From positions 116,866 through 180,865 of the forward strand of contig RAZD01000008.1 in NCBI GenBank assembly GCA_003612525.1: a stretch of DNA of 64,000 nucleotides. Direction: 5' to 3'. This DNA is from a bacterium C-53. Its GTDB lineage: Bacteria; Bacillota; Clostridia; Lachnospirales; Lachnospiraceae. The notes below the pieces were generated by a model. That model saw only the letters and a program-made list of their open reading frames with translations, was not told the DNA's origin and did no database searches. Both the position numbers and the translations under genes were made by a program. Shown piece after piece: positions 9,429-17,408 of this stretch. The stretch's first letter is position 1, and each line of letters starts with the position of its first letter.

Positions 9429-10196
9429 ATGGACGAATCTTCAAGAAAGAAATTATGGGATGAATACATAAAGACAAGAACGCCGGAGCTGCGTGACACA
9501 ATTATTATTGAATATGCACCGCTTGTAAAGGTAGTGGCAGGCCGTCTTTCCATGTATTTAGGGTATAATGTGGAGTATGAAGATCTGGTCAGTTATGGGA
9601 ATTTTGGTTTGATCGATGCAATAGATAAATATGATGCGGCAAAGGCCGTAAAATTCGAAACATACGCAAGTCTTCGTATCCGCGGTGCAATTCTTGATCA
9701 GATACGGAAGATGGATTGGATACCGCGAACCGTAAGGCAGAGGCAGAAAAAAATAGATACGGCAATAAAAGAGCTGGAGGCAAGAAACGGACGAAATGCA
9801 ACAGATCAGGAAATTGCGGATGTTTTAGGTATTTCAGGGGAAGAATATCTGGAATGGCAGTCGCAAATGATGATTACCAATGTTGTATCGCTGAATGAAT
9901 TTCTTGAGCAGGGGAGTGAAATTCCGGCGGAAAGAAATCTGACACAGAAGATTGATGTTCCGGAAGAAGTGCTTGAGAGAAATGAGTTAAAAAAAATTCT
10001 GGCAGAATCGTTGGAATTATTAACAGAGAAAGAACGGAAAGTAATTTTATTATATTATTATGAAGACCTCACTTTAAAAGAAATCAGTAATATATTAGAG
10101 GTTTCAGAATCAAGAATTTCCCAGCTTCATACGAAAGCGTTGCAGAAGATGAAAAATAAGCTTGGGAGATACATGGGATATCTAACAGAAAGTTAG
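9429..10196 (+). CDS. fliA: RNA polymerase sigma factor for flagellar genes, sigma-28 (FliA/SigD)
   Basis: This sigma factor transcribes late flagellar and chemotaxis genes. The 255-residue protein shows region 2 (EYEDLVSYGNFGLIDAID), region 3 and region 4 with the helix-turn-helix LKEISNILEVSESRISQLH. The ATG at 9429 follows GGAGG by five bases and is preferred over the in-frame GTG at 9411. A matching promoter (TAAA, 16-bp spacer, GTCGATAT) occurs at 38062 in this window. No anti-sigma factor FlgM is visible here. Confidence 0.95.
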   Translation: MDESSRKKLWDEYIKTRTPELRDTIIIEYAPLVKVVAGRLSMYLGYNVEYEDLVSYGNFGLIDAIDKYDAAKAVKFETYASLRIRGAILDQIRKMDWIPRTVRQRQKKIDTAIKELEARNGRNATDQEIADVLGISGEEYLEWQSQMMITNVVSLNEFLEQGSEIPAERNLTQKIDVPEEVLERNELKKILAESLELLTEKERKVILLYYYEDLTLKEISNILEVSESRISQLHTKALQKMKNKLGRYMGYLTES

Positions 10197-10212
10197 TAGA
10201 TCGGGGGACCAG

Positions 10213-11808
10213 ATGGCAGACAGAAACGGATATTTTCAATTAATTGCGAAAGAAGATGGTGCATATCTGCATATATATCCGGTGACGGGACAGGGTGAAC
10301 AGCTCCAGTATGCGGAAGTGGCTGATTATTTGTCCAGCAAGGGAATTAACTGTGACTCCATAATACTGAATGCAGCAGTTACTTCAGCTTCTGAGAATGA
10401 AATCAGAGTATGCTTTGAAAAAATTCTTCCAGAAAATGAAATGATGAAGTGTCAGATTCTTGATGGCGGAATGCAGGCTACTGTAAGATTTTATCCTCCG
10501 TCACCAGGAGCTGCAAAAATGAATAAAGAGGATATCATTAAGGAACTTAAGTTTCGTAAAATTATATACGGCATTCAGGAGGATGTAATAGATCGTCTTG
10601 TGAGCGACAAGGAATATTGTAAGGACTATGTGATCGCAAAAGGCACACCGATGATCGAAGGCGTGGAAGGAAAAGTTGAGTATTATTTTGATACGACGCT
10701 TGATCATAAGCCAACGCAGCTGGAAGATGGAAGCGTAGACTTTTTCCATCTGAATACATTCTGTAAGTGCACGAAAGGGCAGGTTTTGGCAAAGCTGATA
10801 CCTGAAAAACTGGGGAAAGCAGGGCGTAATGTTTTAGGTGAAGCGATAAAGCCGAAAGATATTAAGCGTGTGAATTTAGGCGCTGGTCAGAATGTGACTC
10901 TCTCAGAAGATAAGACAATACTGACCTCAAATGTGAATGGCCACGTGGAGTTGTCGGGCGGAAAGGTTTCGGTATCGTGTATTCTGCCTGTCGTAAATGT
11001 CGATGTTGCTACCGGAAATATTGAATATGACGGCAATGTACAGATTCAGGGAAATGTTGTAACCGGATTTTCAGTTAAGGCAAGCGGAGATGTGGAGGTT
11101 CAGGGCGTTGTTGAAGGCGCTGAAGTAATTGCCGGTGGTAATATTATTGTCGGCAGAGGAATTAATGGAATGGGAAGAGGCCGTGTGGAAGCTCGAGGAG
11201 ATGTAATTGCCCGCTATATTGAGAACGCAAATGTCCGCGCAGGGGGATGCGTTCAGTCTGGTTCCGTTCTGCACAGCAATGTATCTGCAAATGCAGAGGT
11301 TGTAGTGCAGGGGAAGCGAGGATTCATTGCGGGTGGTGTTGTACGTTCGGGCTCTTTGGTAGAAGCGAAGATTCTTGGCTCTCAGATGGGCGCAGATACG
11401 CTTGTTGAGGTTGGTACTGACCCTTCCTTGAAAGAACGTTATGAATTTTTAAAGAAACGGTTGGAAGAGACAAAGAAGAGCATTGCATCTACTGAACCGG
11501 TAATTCTCGCGGTTGGAAAAAGAATTGGCCGCGGCGAAAAACTGCCTCCGGATCAGTTGAAAAAGATGAAGCTTTTGTCACAGAATCTGCTTAAGCAGAA
11601 AGATCAGATCAGAAATGATACGATTGAATTAACGGAGCTGGATATTTTATTTGAAAAAGAAACGGAAGCTACGGTGAAGGTAACTGGAGTGGCATATCCT
11701 GGAACTCGTATTGTTATTGCAGATGTGAGCCTGGGATTAAAGAAGGAATATCAGTATTGCCGCTTTAAAAAGCAGGGCGCTGATATTACAATGGTTGCTA
11801 TAGATTAG
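10213..11808 (+). CDS. FapA/DUF342-family protein, flagellar operon
   Basis: A 531-residue protein of the DUF342 (FapA, flagellar assembly protein A) family, reported to have a right-handed beta-helix core. Visible are an N-terminal region, then from about residue 230 a long Gly/Val/Asn-rich beta-helix region (repeated V-x-G-N-V-x type turns), and a C-terminal coiled coil around 400-470. It follows sigma-28 by 16 bases, the usual place in Lachnospiraceae flagellar operons. The molecular role is not settled; polar localisation or export has been proposed for relatives. Confidence 0.85.
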   Translation: MADRNGYFQLIAKEDGAYLHIYPVTGQGEQLQYAEVADYLSSKGINCDSIILNAAVTSASENEIRVCFEKILPENEMMKCQILDGGMQATVRFYPPSPGAAKMNKEDIIKELKFRKIIYGIQEDVIDRLVSDKEYCKDYVIAKGTPMIEGVEGKVEYYFDTTLDHKPTQLEDGSVDFFHLNTFCKCTKGQVLAKLIPEKLGKAGRNVLGEAIKPKDIKRVNLGAGQNVTLSEDKTILTSNVNGHVELSGGKVSVSCILPVVNVDVATGNIEYDGNVQIQGNVVTGFSVKASGDVEVQGVVEGAEVIAGGNIIVGRGINGMGRGRVEARGDVIARYIENANVRAGGCVQSGSVLHSNVSANAEVVVQGKRGFIAGGVVRSGSLVEAKILGSQMGADTLVEVGTDPSLKERYEFLKKRLEETKKSIASTEPVILAVGKRIGRGEKLPPDQLKKMKLLSQNLLKQKDQIRNDTIELTELDILFEKETEATVKVTGVAYPGTRIVIADVSLGLKKEYQYCRFKKQGADITMVAID

Positions 11809-11831
11809 CAGACAGAAGGCAGGTGGAGAGT

Positions 11832-12143
11832 ATGGGAATCAGTCCGATAGAATTTAATGGGATGGTTGGAAGAACACAGGATTTCTCCACCGTTCGCCAC
11901 AACGAAGAACAAAAGGGTATGGTGGATCAGAGCAACTTCCAGAATCATTTTGAGCAGGAAGTTAAGCAGAACATCAGTACGGTCCGCAAACAGGATAATG
12001 CGGACCCCAAAAATAAAAAGTTCGATGCGAAAGATAAAGGTGATGGGGAATATTCCGGTGACGGGGGAAGGAACCGGAAAAAGAATGCAGCGAAGGGGAC
12101 TGCAGCAAGCAAGACGCAGGGAGGATTTGACATAAAAATATAA
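11832..12143 (+). CDS. Small charged conserved protein, flagellar operon, function unknown
   Basis: A 103-residue soluble protein, hydrophilic throughout, with a Lys/Asp/Gly-rich, probably disordered C-terminal half. The ATG at 11832 lies five bases after AGGTGG and is preferred over GTG 11823. It begins MGISPIEFNGM, a pattern I associate with proteins in this operon position in related genera, but I know no function. It lies between fapA and the DUF6115-like gene. Confidence 0.7.
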   Translation: MGISPIEFNGMVGRTQDFSTVRHNEEQKGMVDQSNFQNHFEQEVKQNISTVRKQDNADPKNKKFDAKDKGDGEYSGDGGRNRKKNAAKGTAASKTQGGFDIKI

Positions 12144-12187
12144 ATCCTTTTTCGTCCGTAATATTTACGAAAGCCTGGAGAAAAAAC

Positions 12188-12859
12188 ATGTCAGCGATAG
12201 AGATTGCATTATTCGTATTAGGCGCCGTGTTTTTTGCGGCGAGTTTTGTGATTCCTGAAATGCGTGCGAATGAGAAAGATGCCGCAATTTCAAAGGATGA
12301 AATGAAAAAAATGCTGAACGAGGAGCTGAAGAATGCACAAAAGCAGATGAAGGATACCGTGAGCGAGACGGTATCTTATGCTGTGGAGAAGTCGGATCGC
12401 TCCCTGGAAAGAGTGTCAAATGAAAAAATTATGGCATTGAGTGAATATTCGGAAACTGTACTGGAAGAAATAGGCAAAAATCACAAAGAAGCCCTTTTTT
12501 TGTATGATATGTTAAATGATAAAGAAGAGGACTTGAAGAATACAATTCGAAAGGTGGAGCAGATCAGGCAGGATGTGAATGAGCTCCAAAGCAGTGGGAC
12601 AGAAGCAGGAACTGTTGTAGAGGAGTTAAGCTTCCAAACTGAGATTCAGCCGGCTGCTGATAATTTAGATGATAATTTGGCGGAAGGCAGCAATGATACG
12701 GATGTGCCAGCTGCTGATAATAGGAAAAGGAATCGAAACGAACAGATATTGAGTTTGCACAAACAGGGAGAGTCTAATGTTTCGATTGCAAAAGAACTGG
12801 GATTAGGTGTTGGTGAGGTAAAACTGGTGATTGATTTGTTTGAGGGAGCGAACGGATGA
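12188..12859 (+). CDS. DUF6115-like membrane-anchored coiled-coil protein with C-terminal helix-turn-helix
   Basis: A 223-residue protein with one N-terminal membrane helix (about 5-22), a long charged coiled coil (about 30-135), an acidic linker, and a C-terminal segment (about 180-218, EQILSLHKQGESNVSIAKEL) that reads like a resolvase-type helix-turn-helix. That architecture fits the DUF6115 family found at the end of flagellar operons in Lachnospiraceae. The function is unknown. Its TGA overlaps the ATG of the next gene (ATGA), so the two are likely co-translated. Confidence 0.75.
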   Translation: MSAIEIALFVLGAVFFAASFVIPEMRANEKDAAISKDEMKKMLNEELKNAQKQMKDTVSETVSYAVEKSDRSLERVSNEKIMALSEYSETVLEEIGKNHKEALFLYDMLNDKEEDLKNTIRKVEQIRQDVNELQSSGTEAGTVVEELSFQTEIQPAADNLDDNLAEGSNDTDVPAADNRKRNRNEQILSLHKQGESNVSIAKELGLGVGEVKLVIDLFEGANG

Positions 12860-13569
12860 AACTGAAATATTATCTCCGTGGACTCGGAGCAGGTATTTTT
12901 ATATCTGTACTTCTTCTGCGTTTTATACCGGGAAACTCTGAAAAACTGACAGATGCGGAAATAAAGGAACGTGCGGCAGAGCTTGGGATGGTAGAAGAAT
13001 CCGATATGGTGCCATTGGGAGATGCTCTGAAGCAGAATGATTTGAAAGATGAAAATATCGACGGTCAGGTATCAAAGAATCAGGTGAAACAGAAGCCGGT
13101 ATCGGAGAACCACGTACCGTCGAATCAGATATCACGAAATGAAGCGCCGGATGGCAGTGCGTCGGAGAATGCGTTGTCCCGTAATGGTATACCGGATTCG
13201 GGAGCCAGGATGCCAGAGGTTGGTACAGTGCTTGATGAAGCCGAAGACGGTCAGGCCGGCGGAAAAAAGACGGTACAAAAAGAGTCTCCGTCCGAGGATG
13301 CGAAGAATGGAAATGGAAATTCTCCATCCAAACCGGAAACAGAGGCAACTGATGGAGATGAATATGTGACGATTACTGTCAGTTCCGGACAAAGCTCGAT
13401 TTCAGCGGCAAATGCGTGTGAGAAGGCGGGAATTGTCGAAGATGCCTCGGAATTGGATCTTTTCTTGTGTAATGGCGGTTATGACCGTAGATTGAAGGCA
13501 GGAGATTATCAGATAAAAAAAGGCGCTTCTCTGGAAGAGATCGCGAAGACTCTGACCAGGATGAATTAG
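12856..13569 (+). CDS. Membrane protein with C-terminal MltG/YceG-like N-domain
   Basis: A 237-residue protein with an N-terminal membrane helix (about 7-24), a long low-complexity linker rich in Asn, Ser and Pro (about 60-165), and a C-terminal domain (about 172-237). That domain resembles the small LysM-like domain at the N-terminus of endolytic transglycosylases (YVTITVSSGQSS ... GDYQIKKGASLEEIAKTL). The catalytic transglycosylase domain is absent, so it may only bind glycan or a partner. It starts inside the stop codon of the preceding gene and is the last gene before the operon terminator. Confidence 0.75.
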   Translation: MKLKYYLRGLGAGIFISVLLLRFIPGNSEKLTDAEIKERAAELGMVEESDMVPLGDALKQNDLKDENIDGQVSKNQVKQKPVSENHVPSNQISRNEAPDGSASENALSRNGIPDSGARMPEVGTVLDEAEDGQAGGKKTVQKESPSEDAKNGNGNSPSKPETEATDGDEYVTITVSSGQSSISAANACEKAGIVEDASELDLFLCNGGYDRRLKAGDYQIKKGASLEEIAKTLTRMN

Positions 13570-13622
13570 CGGAACATTCTTTTCGGTGAGGACAGTAATG
13601 AATATGGATAAATAATGATGGA

Positions 13623-13646
13623 AACCCTTGCTTTGGCAGGGGTTTT
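13623..13646 (+). terminator. Intrinsic terminator ending the flagellar/chemotaxis operon
   Basis: A 9-bp stem (AACCCTTGC / GCAGGGGTT, one G-U pair) with a four-base loop, followed by TTTT. It lies 53 bases after the last gene and before rpsB. Confidence 0.85.
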
Positions 13647-13787
13647 ATGTTAAAATAGCGAAGTTGACAAGTAATCACATATGTGGATCTGTGGATGGTG
13701 CCTGATTCATTCAAATCTGTAAACAGGAATTGCGGTGACCCACAGAGAGGAGGCATATGGAAGAACAAACCAAATGGAGGTAGAAAA

Positions 13788-14540
13788 ATGAGCGTTATTT
13801 CAATGAAACAGTTGTTAGAGGCAGGTGTTCATTTCGGACATCAGACAAGAAGATGGAACCCTAAGATGGCTCCCTATATTTATACGGAGAGAAATGGTAT
13901 CTACATTATCGATCTGCAGAAATCAGTTGGTAAGGTAGACGAGGCTTATAACGCGGTATCTGAGATTGCACAGAATGGAGGAACCGTTCTGTTTGTCGGA
14001 ACGAAAAAACAGGCGCAGGACGCTGTTAAGACAGAAGCTGAGCGTTGTGGAATGTTTTATGTAAATGAAAGATGGCTGGGCGGTATGCTCACAAACTTTA
14101 AGACAATCAAGAGCAGAATCGCAAGATTGAAAGAGATTGAGACGATGGCTACGGATGGAACATTCGATGTTCTTCCTAAAAAAGAAGTTATAAAATTAAG
14201 AAAAGAATGGGAGAAGCTTGAGAAAAACCTCGGTGGAATCAAAGATATGAAAAAAATTCCTGATGCGATTTTCGTAGTTGACCCGAAAAAGGAAAGAATT
14301 TGTGTTCAGGAAGCTCATGCACTTGGAATCACTTTAATCGGTATTGCCGATACAAACTGTGATCCAGAAGAACTTGATTATGTAATTCCTGGAAATGATG
14401 ACGCAATCAGAGCCGTAAAACTGATTGTTGCAAAAATGGCAGATGCTGTGATTGAGGCAAATCAGGGACAGACAGGTGATGCGTATGAGGCGGAAGCGGT
14501 TGCAGCAGACGGCGATCTTGAGGCGGCAGCTGAGGCTTAA
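13788..14540 (+). CDS. rpsB: 30S ribosomal protein S2
   Basis: Ribosomal protein S2 of the small subunit, 250 residues. The characteristic [12 protein letters not shown] and [20 protein letters not shown] motifs are present. The start at 13788 is set by GGAGG seven bases upstream; the open frame extends further 5' but without a ribosome binding site. A TTGACA hexamer at 13664 may be part of its promoter, but I see no convincing -10. It is followed 45 bases later by tsf, the standard pair. Confidence 0.97.
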   Translation: MSVISMKQLLEAGVHFGHQTRRWNPKMAPYIYTERNGIYIIDLQKSVGKVDEAYNAVSEIAQNGGTVLFVGTKKQAQDAVKTEAERCGMFYVNERWLGGMLTNFKTIKSRIARLKEIETMATDGTFDVLPKKEVIKLRKEWEKLEKNLGGIKDMKKIPDAIFVVDPKKERICVQEAHALGITLIGIADTNCDPEELDYVIPGNDDAIRAVKLIVAKMADAVIEANQGQTGDAYEAEAVAADGDLEAAAEA

Positions 14541-14585
14541 TTGGCGTTTGGAATAGAATTATTATAAAATATGGAGGAAACAGAC

Positions 14586-15521
14586 ATGGCAGTAGTAACA
14601 GCAGCGATGGTAAAAGAATTACGTGAAATGACCGGAGCAGGCATGATGGATTGTAAGAAGGCGCTTTCCGCTACCGATGGAGATATGGATGCAGCGGTTG
14701 ATTTCTTAAGAGAAAAGGGTCTTGCAGGTGCTCAGAAGAAAGCCGGCCGTATTGCAGCGGAAGGTATTGTTATGACACTTGTAGAGGAAGATAAAAAGGC
14801 AGTTATTGTAGAAGTAAATGCAGAGACAGATTTTGTTGCAAAAAATGAGAAGTTCCAGACATATGTTGCAGATGTTGCGGCGCAGGCGATGAAGTCTGAT
14901 GCAGCGAATATGGACGAGTTCTTTGCGGAGAAATGGGAGAAGGATCCTTCTCTTACCGTAAAAGAGGCGTTGTCTTCCCAGATTTCCATTATTGGAGAGA
15001 ATATGAATATCCGGAGATTTGAGAAGCTTGAGGAGAACAACGGTTTTGTGGCTTCTTATATTCATGCAGGCGGTAGAATCGGTGTTCTCGTAGACGTTGA
15101 GACAGATGTTGTGAACGATGCAGTTATGGAGATGGCGAAGAATATCGCTATGCAGGCTGCGGCTTTAAGTCCGAAATATACTTCTGATAAGGAAGTTCCG
15201 GCTGATTATATTGCCAGAGAGAAAGAGATTCTTCGTGCACAGATTGATAATGACCCGAAGGAAGCAAGTAAGCCTGATAAAGTAAAAGAGGGCATGATCA
15301 ACGGACGTATCAATAAAGAGCTTAAGGAAATCTGCCTGTTAGATCAGGTTTATGTTAAGGCGGAAGACGGAAAACAGACGGTTGCAAAATATGTGGAAGA
15401 GGTTGCAAAGGCGAACAGTGCAAATATTGTGATTAAGAAATTCATTCGTTACGAGACCGGTGAAGGTATGGAGAAGAAGAATGAAGATTTTGCGGCTGAA
15501 GTGGCTAAGCAGATGAAATAA
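14586..15521 (+). CDS. tsf: Translation elongation factor Ts
   Basis: EF-Ts exchanges GDP for GTP on EF-Tu. The 311-residue protein has the N-terminal UBA-like domain with MTGAGMMDCKKAL, and the core with ETDFVAKNEKF. The start is set at 14586, eight bases after GGAGG; the upstream in-frame ATG at 14571 is part of that site. In many Clostridia pyrH follows directly; here pyrH is about 31 kb away. Confidence 0.97.
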   Translation: MAVVTAAMVKELREMTGAGMMDCKKALSATDGDMDAAVDFLREKGLAGAQKKAGRIAAEGIVMTLVEEDKKAVIVEVNAETDFVAKNEKFQTYVADVAAQAMKSDAANMDEFFAEKWEKDPSLTVKEALSSQISIIGENMNIRRFEKLEENNGFVASYIHAGGRIGVLVDVETDVVNDAVMEMAKNIAMQAAALSPKYTSDKEVPADYIAREKEILRAQIDNDPKEASKPDKVKEGMINGRINKELKEICLLDQVYVKAEDGKQTVAKYVEEVAKANSANIVIKKFIRYETGEGMEKKNEDFAAEVAKQMK

Positions 15522-15558
15522 TTGTCGGATTTTGTCGACGCATTGATATTTAAAACAG

Positions 15559-15603
15559 AAGTTCTTGTAAACGGTGCAGCAGCACTGTTTACAGGAACTT
15601 TTT
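15559..15603 (+). terminator. Intrinsic terminator after tsf
   Basis: A 14-bp stem (AAGTTCTTGTAAAC / GTTTACAGGAACTT, one G-U pair) topped by a further GTGC/GCAC stem, followed by TTTTT. It marks the left edge of the accessory island. Confidence 0.9.
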
Positions 15604-15695
15604 ACATTTTAAGGAAATATAAGTGGTAGAATACGGAGAAAAAATATGTTAGAATAGAAAAAATGAAAACCTACTTATAATTTGGAGAAGTGAGT

Positions 15696-16904
15696 ATGGA
15701 CAAGGGAGAAGTTATTAAAAAAACTAATATTGAGAAAACGCATGTGCCAGATAAAGTTTATGCGTTTATGATTCAATCGCATCATATGTTATATGAATTG
15801 TTGAATTGTAAAGATGGAGACAGTGTGAGTGTTGAAGTATTTGATGATGTAGGGGTAGAACATGAAGATGGAAGCAAGGATGCGATTCAATTAAAAAGTG
15901 CCCTTTCTAATAGAAATCCGGTATCTAATAAGGCGGCTGATTTATGGAAAACAATGTATAATTGGTTGATTTCTGTAGAAGCTGGTGTATTTGATCCAGG
16001 AAAAGTAAAATTTATTTTATTCCTTAATGTCAATAAGCAAGGAACTATCGTTAATAGATTTCATTCAGCAGAAAGATATGATGAGGCGGTTTTGGCATGG
16101 AAGAATGCAAGAAGGGAGTTTTATGATGAAAAGGGGATACTTAAAGAAATTGGAGAAGAGTATAAAAAGTATATTGAATATTTTTTTGCTCAAGACAGGA
16201 TGGAAATGGCTTGCAAGATAATTCAAAATTTTGAATTAAAAAAGTGTATTGATAATTATACGATAACTGTAAGGAAAGAATTTGATAAATCTGGTATTCC
16301 GGCAGATATTATTGAACCTATATATATGGGGATTATTGGTTGGATAGATTTAAATGTAACAACAATGGTTGAAAATAATGAAGCAATAATTATTTCATTT
16401 GAGAATTATCAGGTACAATTAAGAGCGCTTTATAGAGATTATAATCAAAAACATAGTCTTATGCCTCATTCAGCGAAACCGAGTAAGCTTGAAATTCAAA
16501 ATGAATTACAACAGCAGAGAACATATATAACACAGTTGGAGATTATTGATTGTGATTACACAGAAAAGATTGAGGCGATAAATGATTTTATACGAGCATC
16601 GATAGATAGAACGATTTGGGCAGATAATGGAGATATAAGTTTTTTGAGTATGCAATCGTATGAGGAAAAACTAAAACGTTCATGGAATTTGGAACGGAAA
16701 ATTATTATGATTGAAAAGAAGAATGAATTACCAGAAGAACAGGGAAAATTGATTTATTATAAATGTCAAAGGAATCAAATTGAAATGCCATCAGTCAGTG
16801 TACCAGATTTTTTTCAAAATGGTTGTTACCATTTGTTGGCGGATGGGCTGGAAGTCGGTTGGCATCCACAATATTTGGAGAAGATTAAAGAGGTGAAAAG
16901 TTAG
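15696..16904 (+). CDS. ABC-3C conflict system component 1: predicted nuclease with ABC-3C C-terminal domain
   Basis: A 402-residue protein, first of three tightly packed genes. The N-terminal region (about 20-90) resembles DUF4297/Cap4-type restriction-endonuclease-like domains: acidic residues Asp50/Asp51, then DG at 58-59 and a Q-L-K motif at 65-67 (IQLKS), followed by a W-x-x-M-x-N-W helix. The middle is helical. The C-terminus ends in a GCYHLLAD...VGWHPQY segment typical, as I recall it, of the ABC-three-component C-terminal domain. In described ABC-3C systems this protein is the effector controlled by the ATPase. ATG 15696 has GGAG eight bases upstream. Base composition is markedly A+T-richer than the flanking genes. 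Confidence 0.8.
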   Translation: MDKGEVIKKTNIEKTHVPDKVYAFMIQSHHMLYELLNCKDGDSVSVEVFDDVGVEHEDGSKDAIQLKSALSNRNPVSNKAADLWKTMYNWLISVEAGVFDPGKVKFILFLNVNKQGTIVNRFHSAERYDEAVLAWKNARREFYDEKGILKEIGEEYKKYIEYFFAQDRMEMACKIIQNFELKKCIDNYTITVRKEFDKSGIPADIIEPIYMGIIGWIDLNVTTMVENNEAIIISFENYQVQLRALYRDYNQKHSLMPHSAKPSKLEIQNELQQQRTYITQLEIIDCDYTEKIEAINDFIRASIDRTIWADNGDISFLSMQSYEEKLKRSWNLERKIIMIEKKNELPEEQGKLIYYKCQRNQIEMPSVSVPDFFQNGCYHLLADGLEVGWHPQYLEKIKEVKS

Positions 16905-16905
16905 C

Positions 16906-17406
16906 ATGAGTAAACTGACGAAAGAGTTTTATAATGTTCAAAATCCGGCATTAGGGGCGTACTTGTTAGCTCGTTTTTCACTAGGTTATTTGGAGGAAAA
17001 TCAAAATATGACACCAATGCCATTGTTATTTGTTGTATTGCCTATGATTTATAAAAAGGATGTCGTTGATTTTATATCATCAACGCAGAAATCATCAAGT
17101 TTGCATTTTTTTGCGGATAAGTTTACTGAGAAACAAAACAGTAATAATGATTTGATTATTCAAATACAAGGTTTGAGCCAGCAATATAAGATGATGACAT
17201 TAGAAGCGCTTCGTTTATCTATAATCGGAGAGTTAATATCTATTCAAGATAATGTATACATATTACCGTTAAGAGATAATATAAATGATTTTAAGCCAAA
17301 GACAAAGGATATAAGAAAAATGGGAAATGCTGCTGAAAAATTTGGTATATGGTGTTCAAGACTTTCACTAGTGGAAATTTCTCAAATTTTGAAAGTGAGG
17401 TTTTAA
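16906..17406 (+). CDS. ABC-3C conflict system middle component
   Basis: A 166-residue protein one base downstream of the nuclease gene. It begins with a NVQNPALGAYLLARF stretch and contains LLFVVLPMIYKKDVVDFI, a pattern I associate with the small middle component of ABC three-component systems, thought to bridge effector and ATPase. No catalytic motif is visible. It ends two bases before the preferred start of the ATPase gene, so the three proteins are probably made together. Confidence 0.75.
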   Translation: MSKLTKEFYNVQNPALGAYLLARFSLGYLEENQNMTPMPLLFVVLPMIYKKDVVDFISSTQKSSSLHFFADKFTEKQNSNNDLIIQIQGLSQQYKMMTLEALRLSIIGELISIQDNVYILPLRDNINDFKPKTKDIRKMGNAAEKFGIWCSRLSLVEISQILKVRF

Positions 17407-17408
17407 AA

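Noticed and set aside
13664..13692. rpsB promoter at TTGACA 13664
   Set aside because: The -35 is perfect but no acceptable -10 lies 16-18 bases downstream.
17349..17408. Upstream ATG start for the DUF3732 ATPase
   Set aside because: Would overlap the middle component by 58 bases and lacks a ribosome site; GTG 17409 has GAGG at proper spacing.
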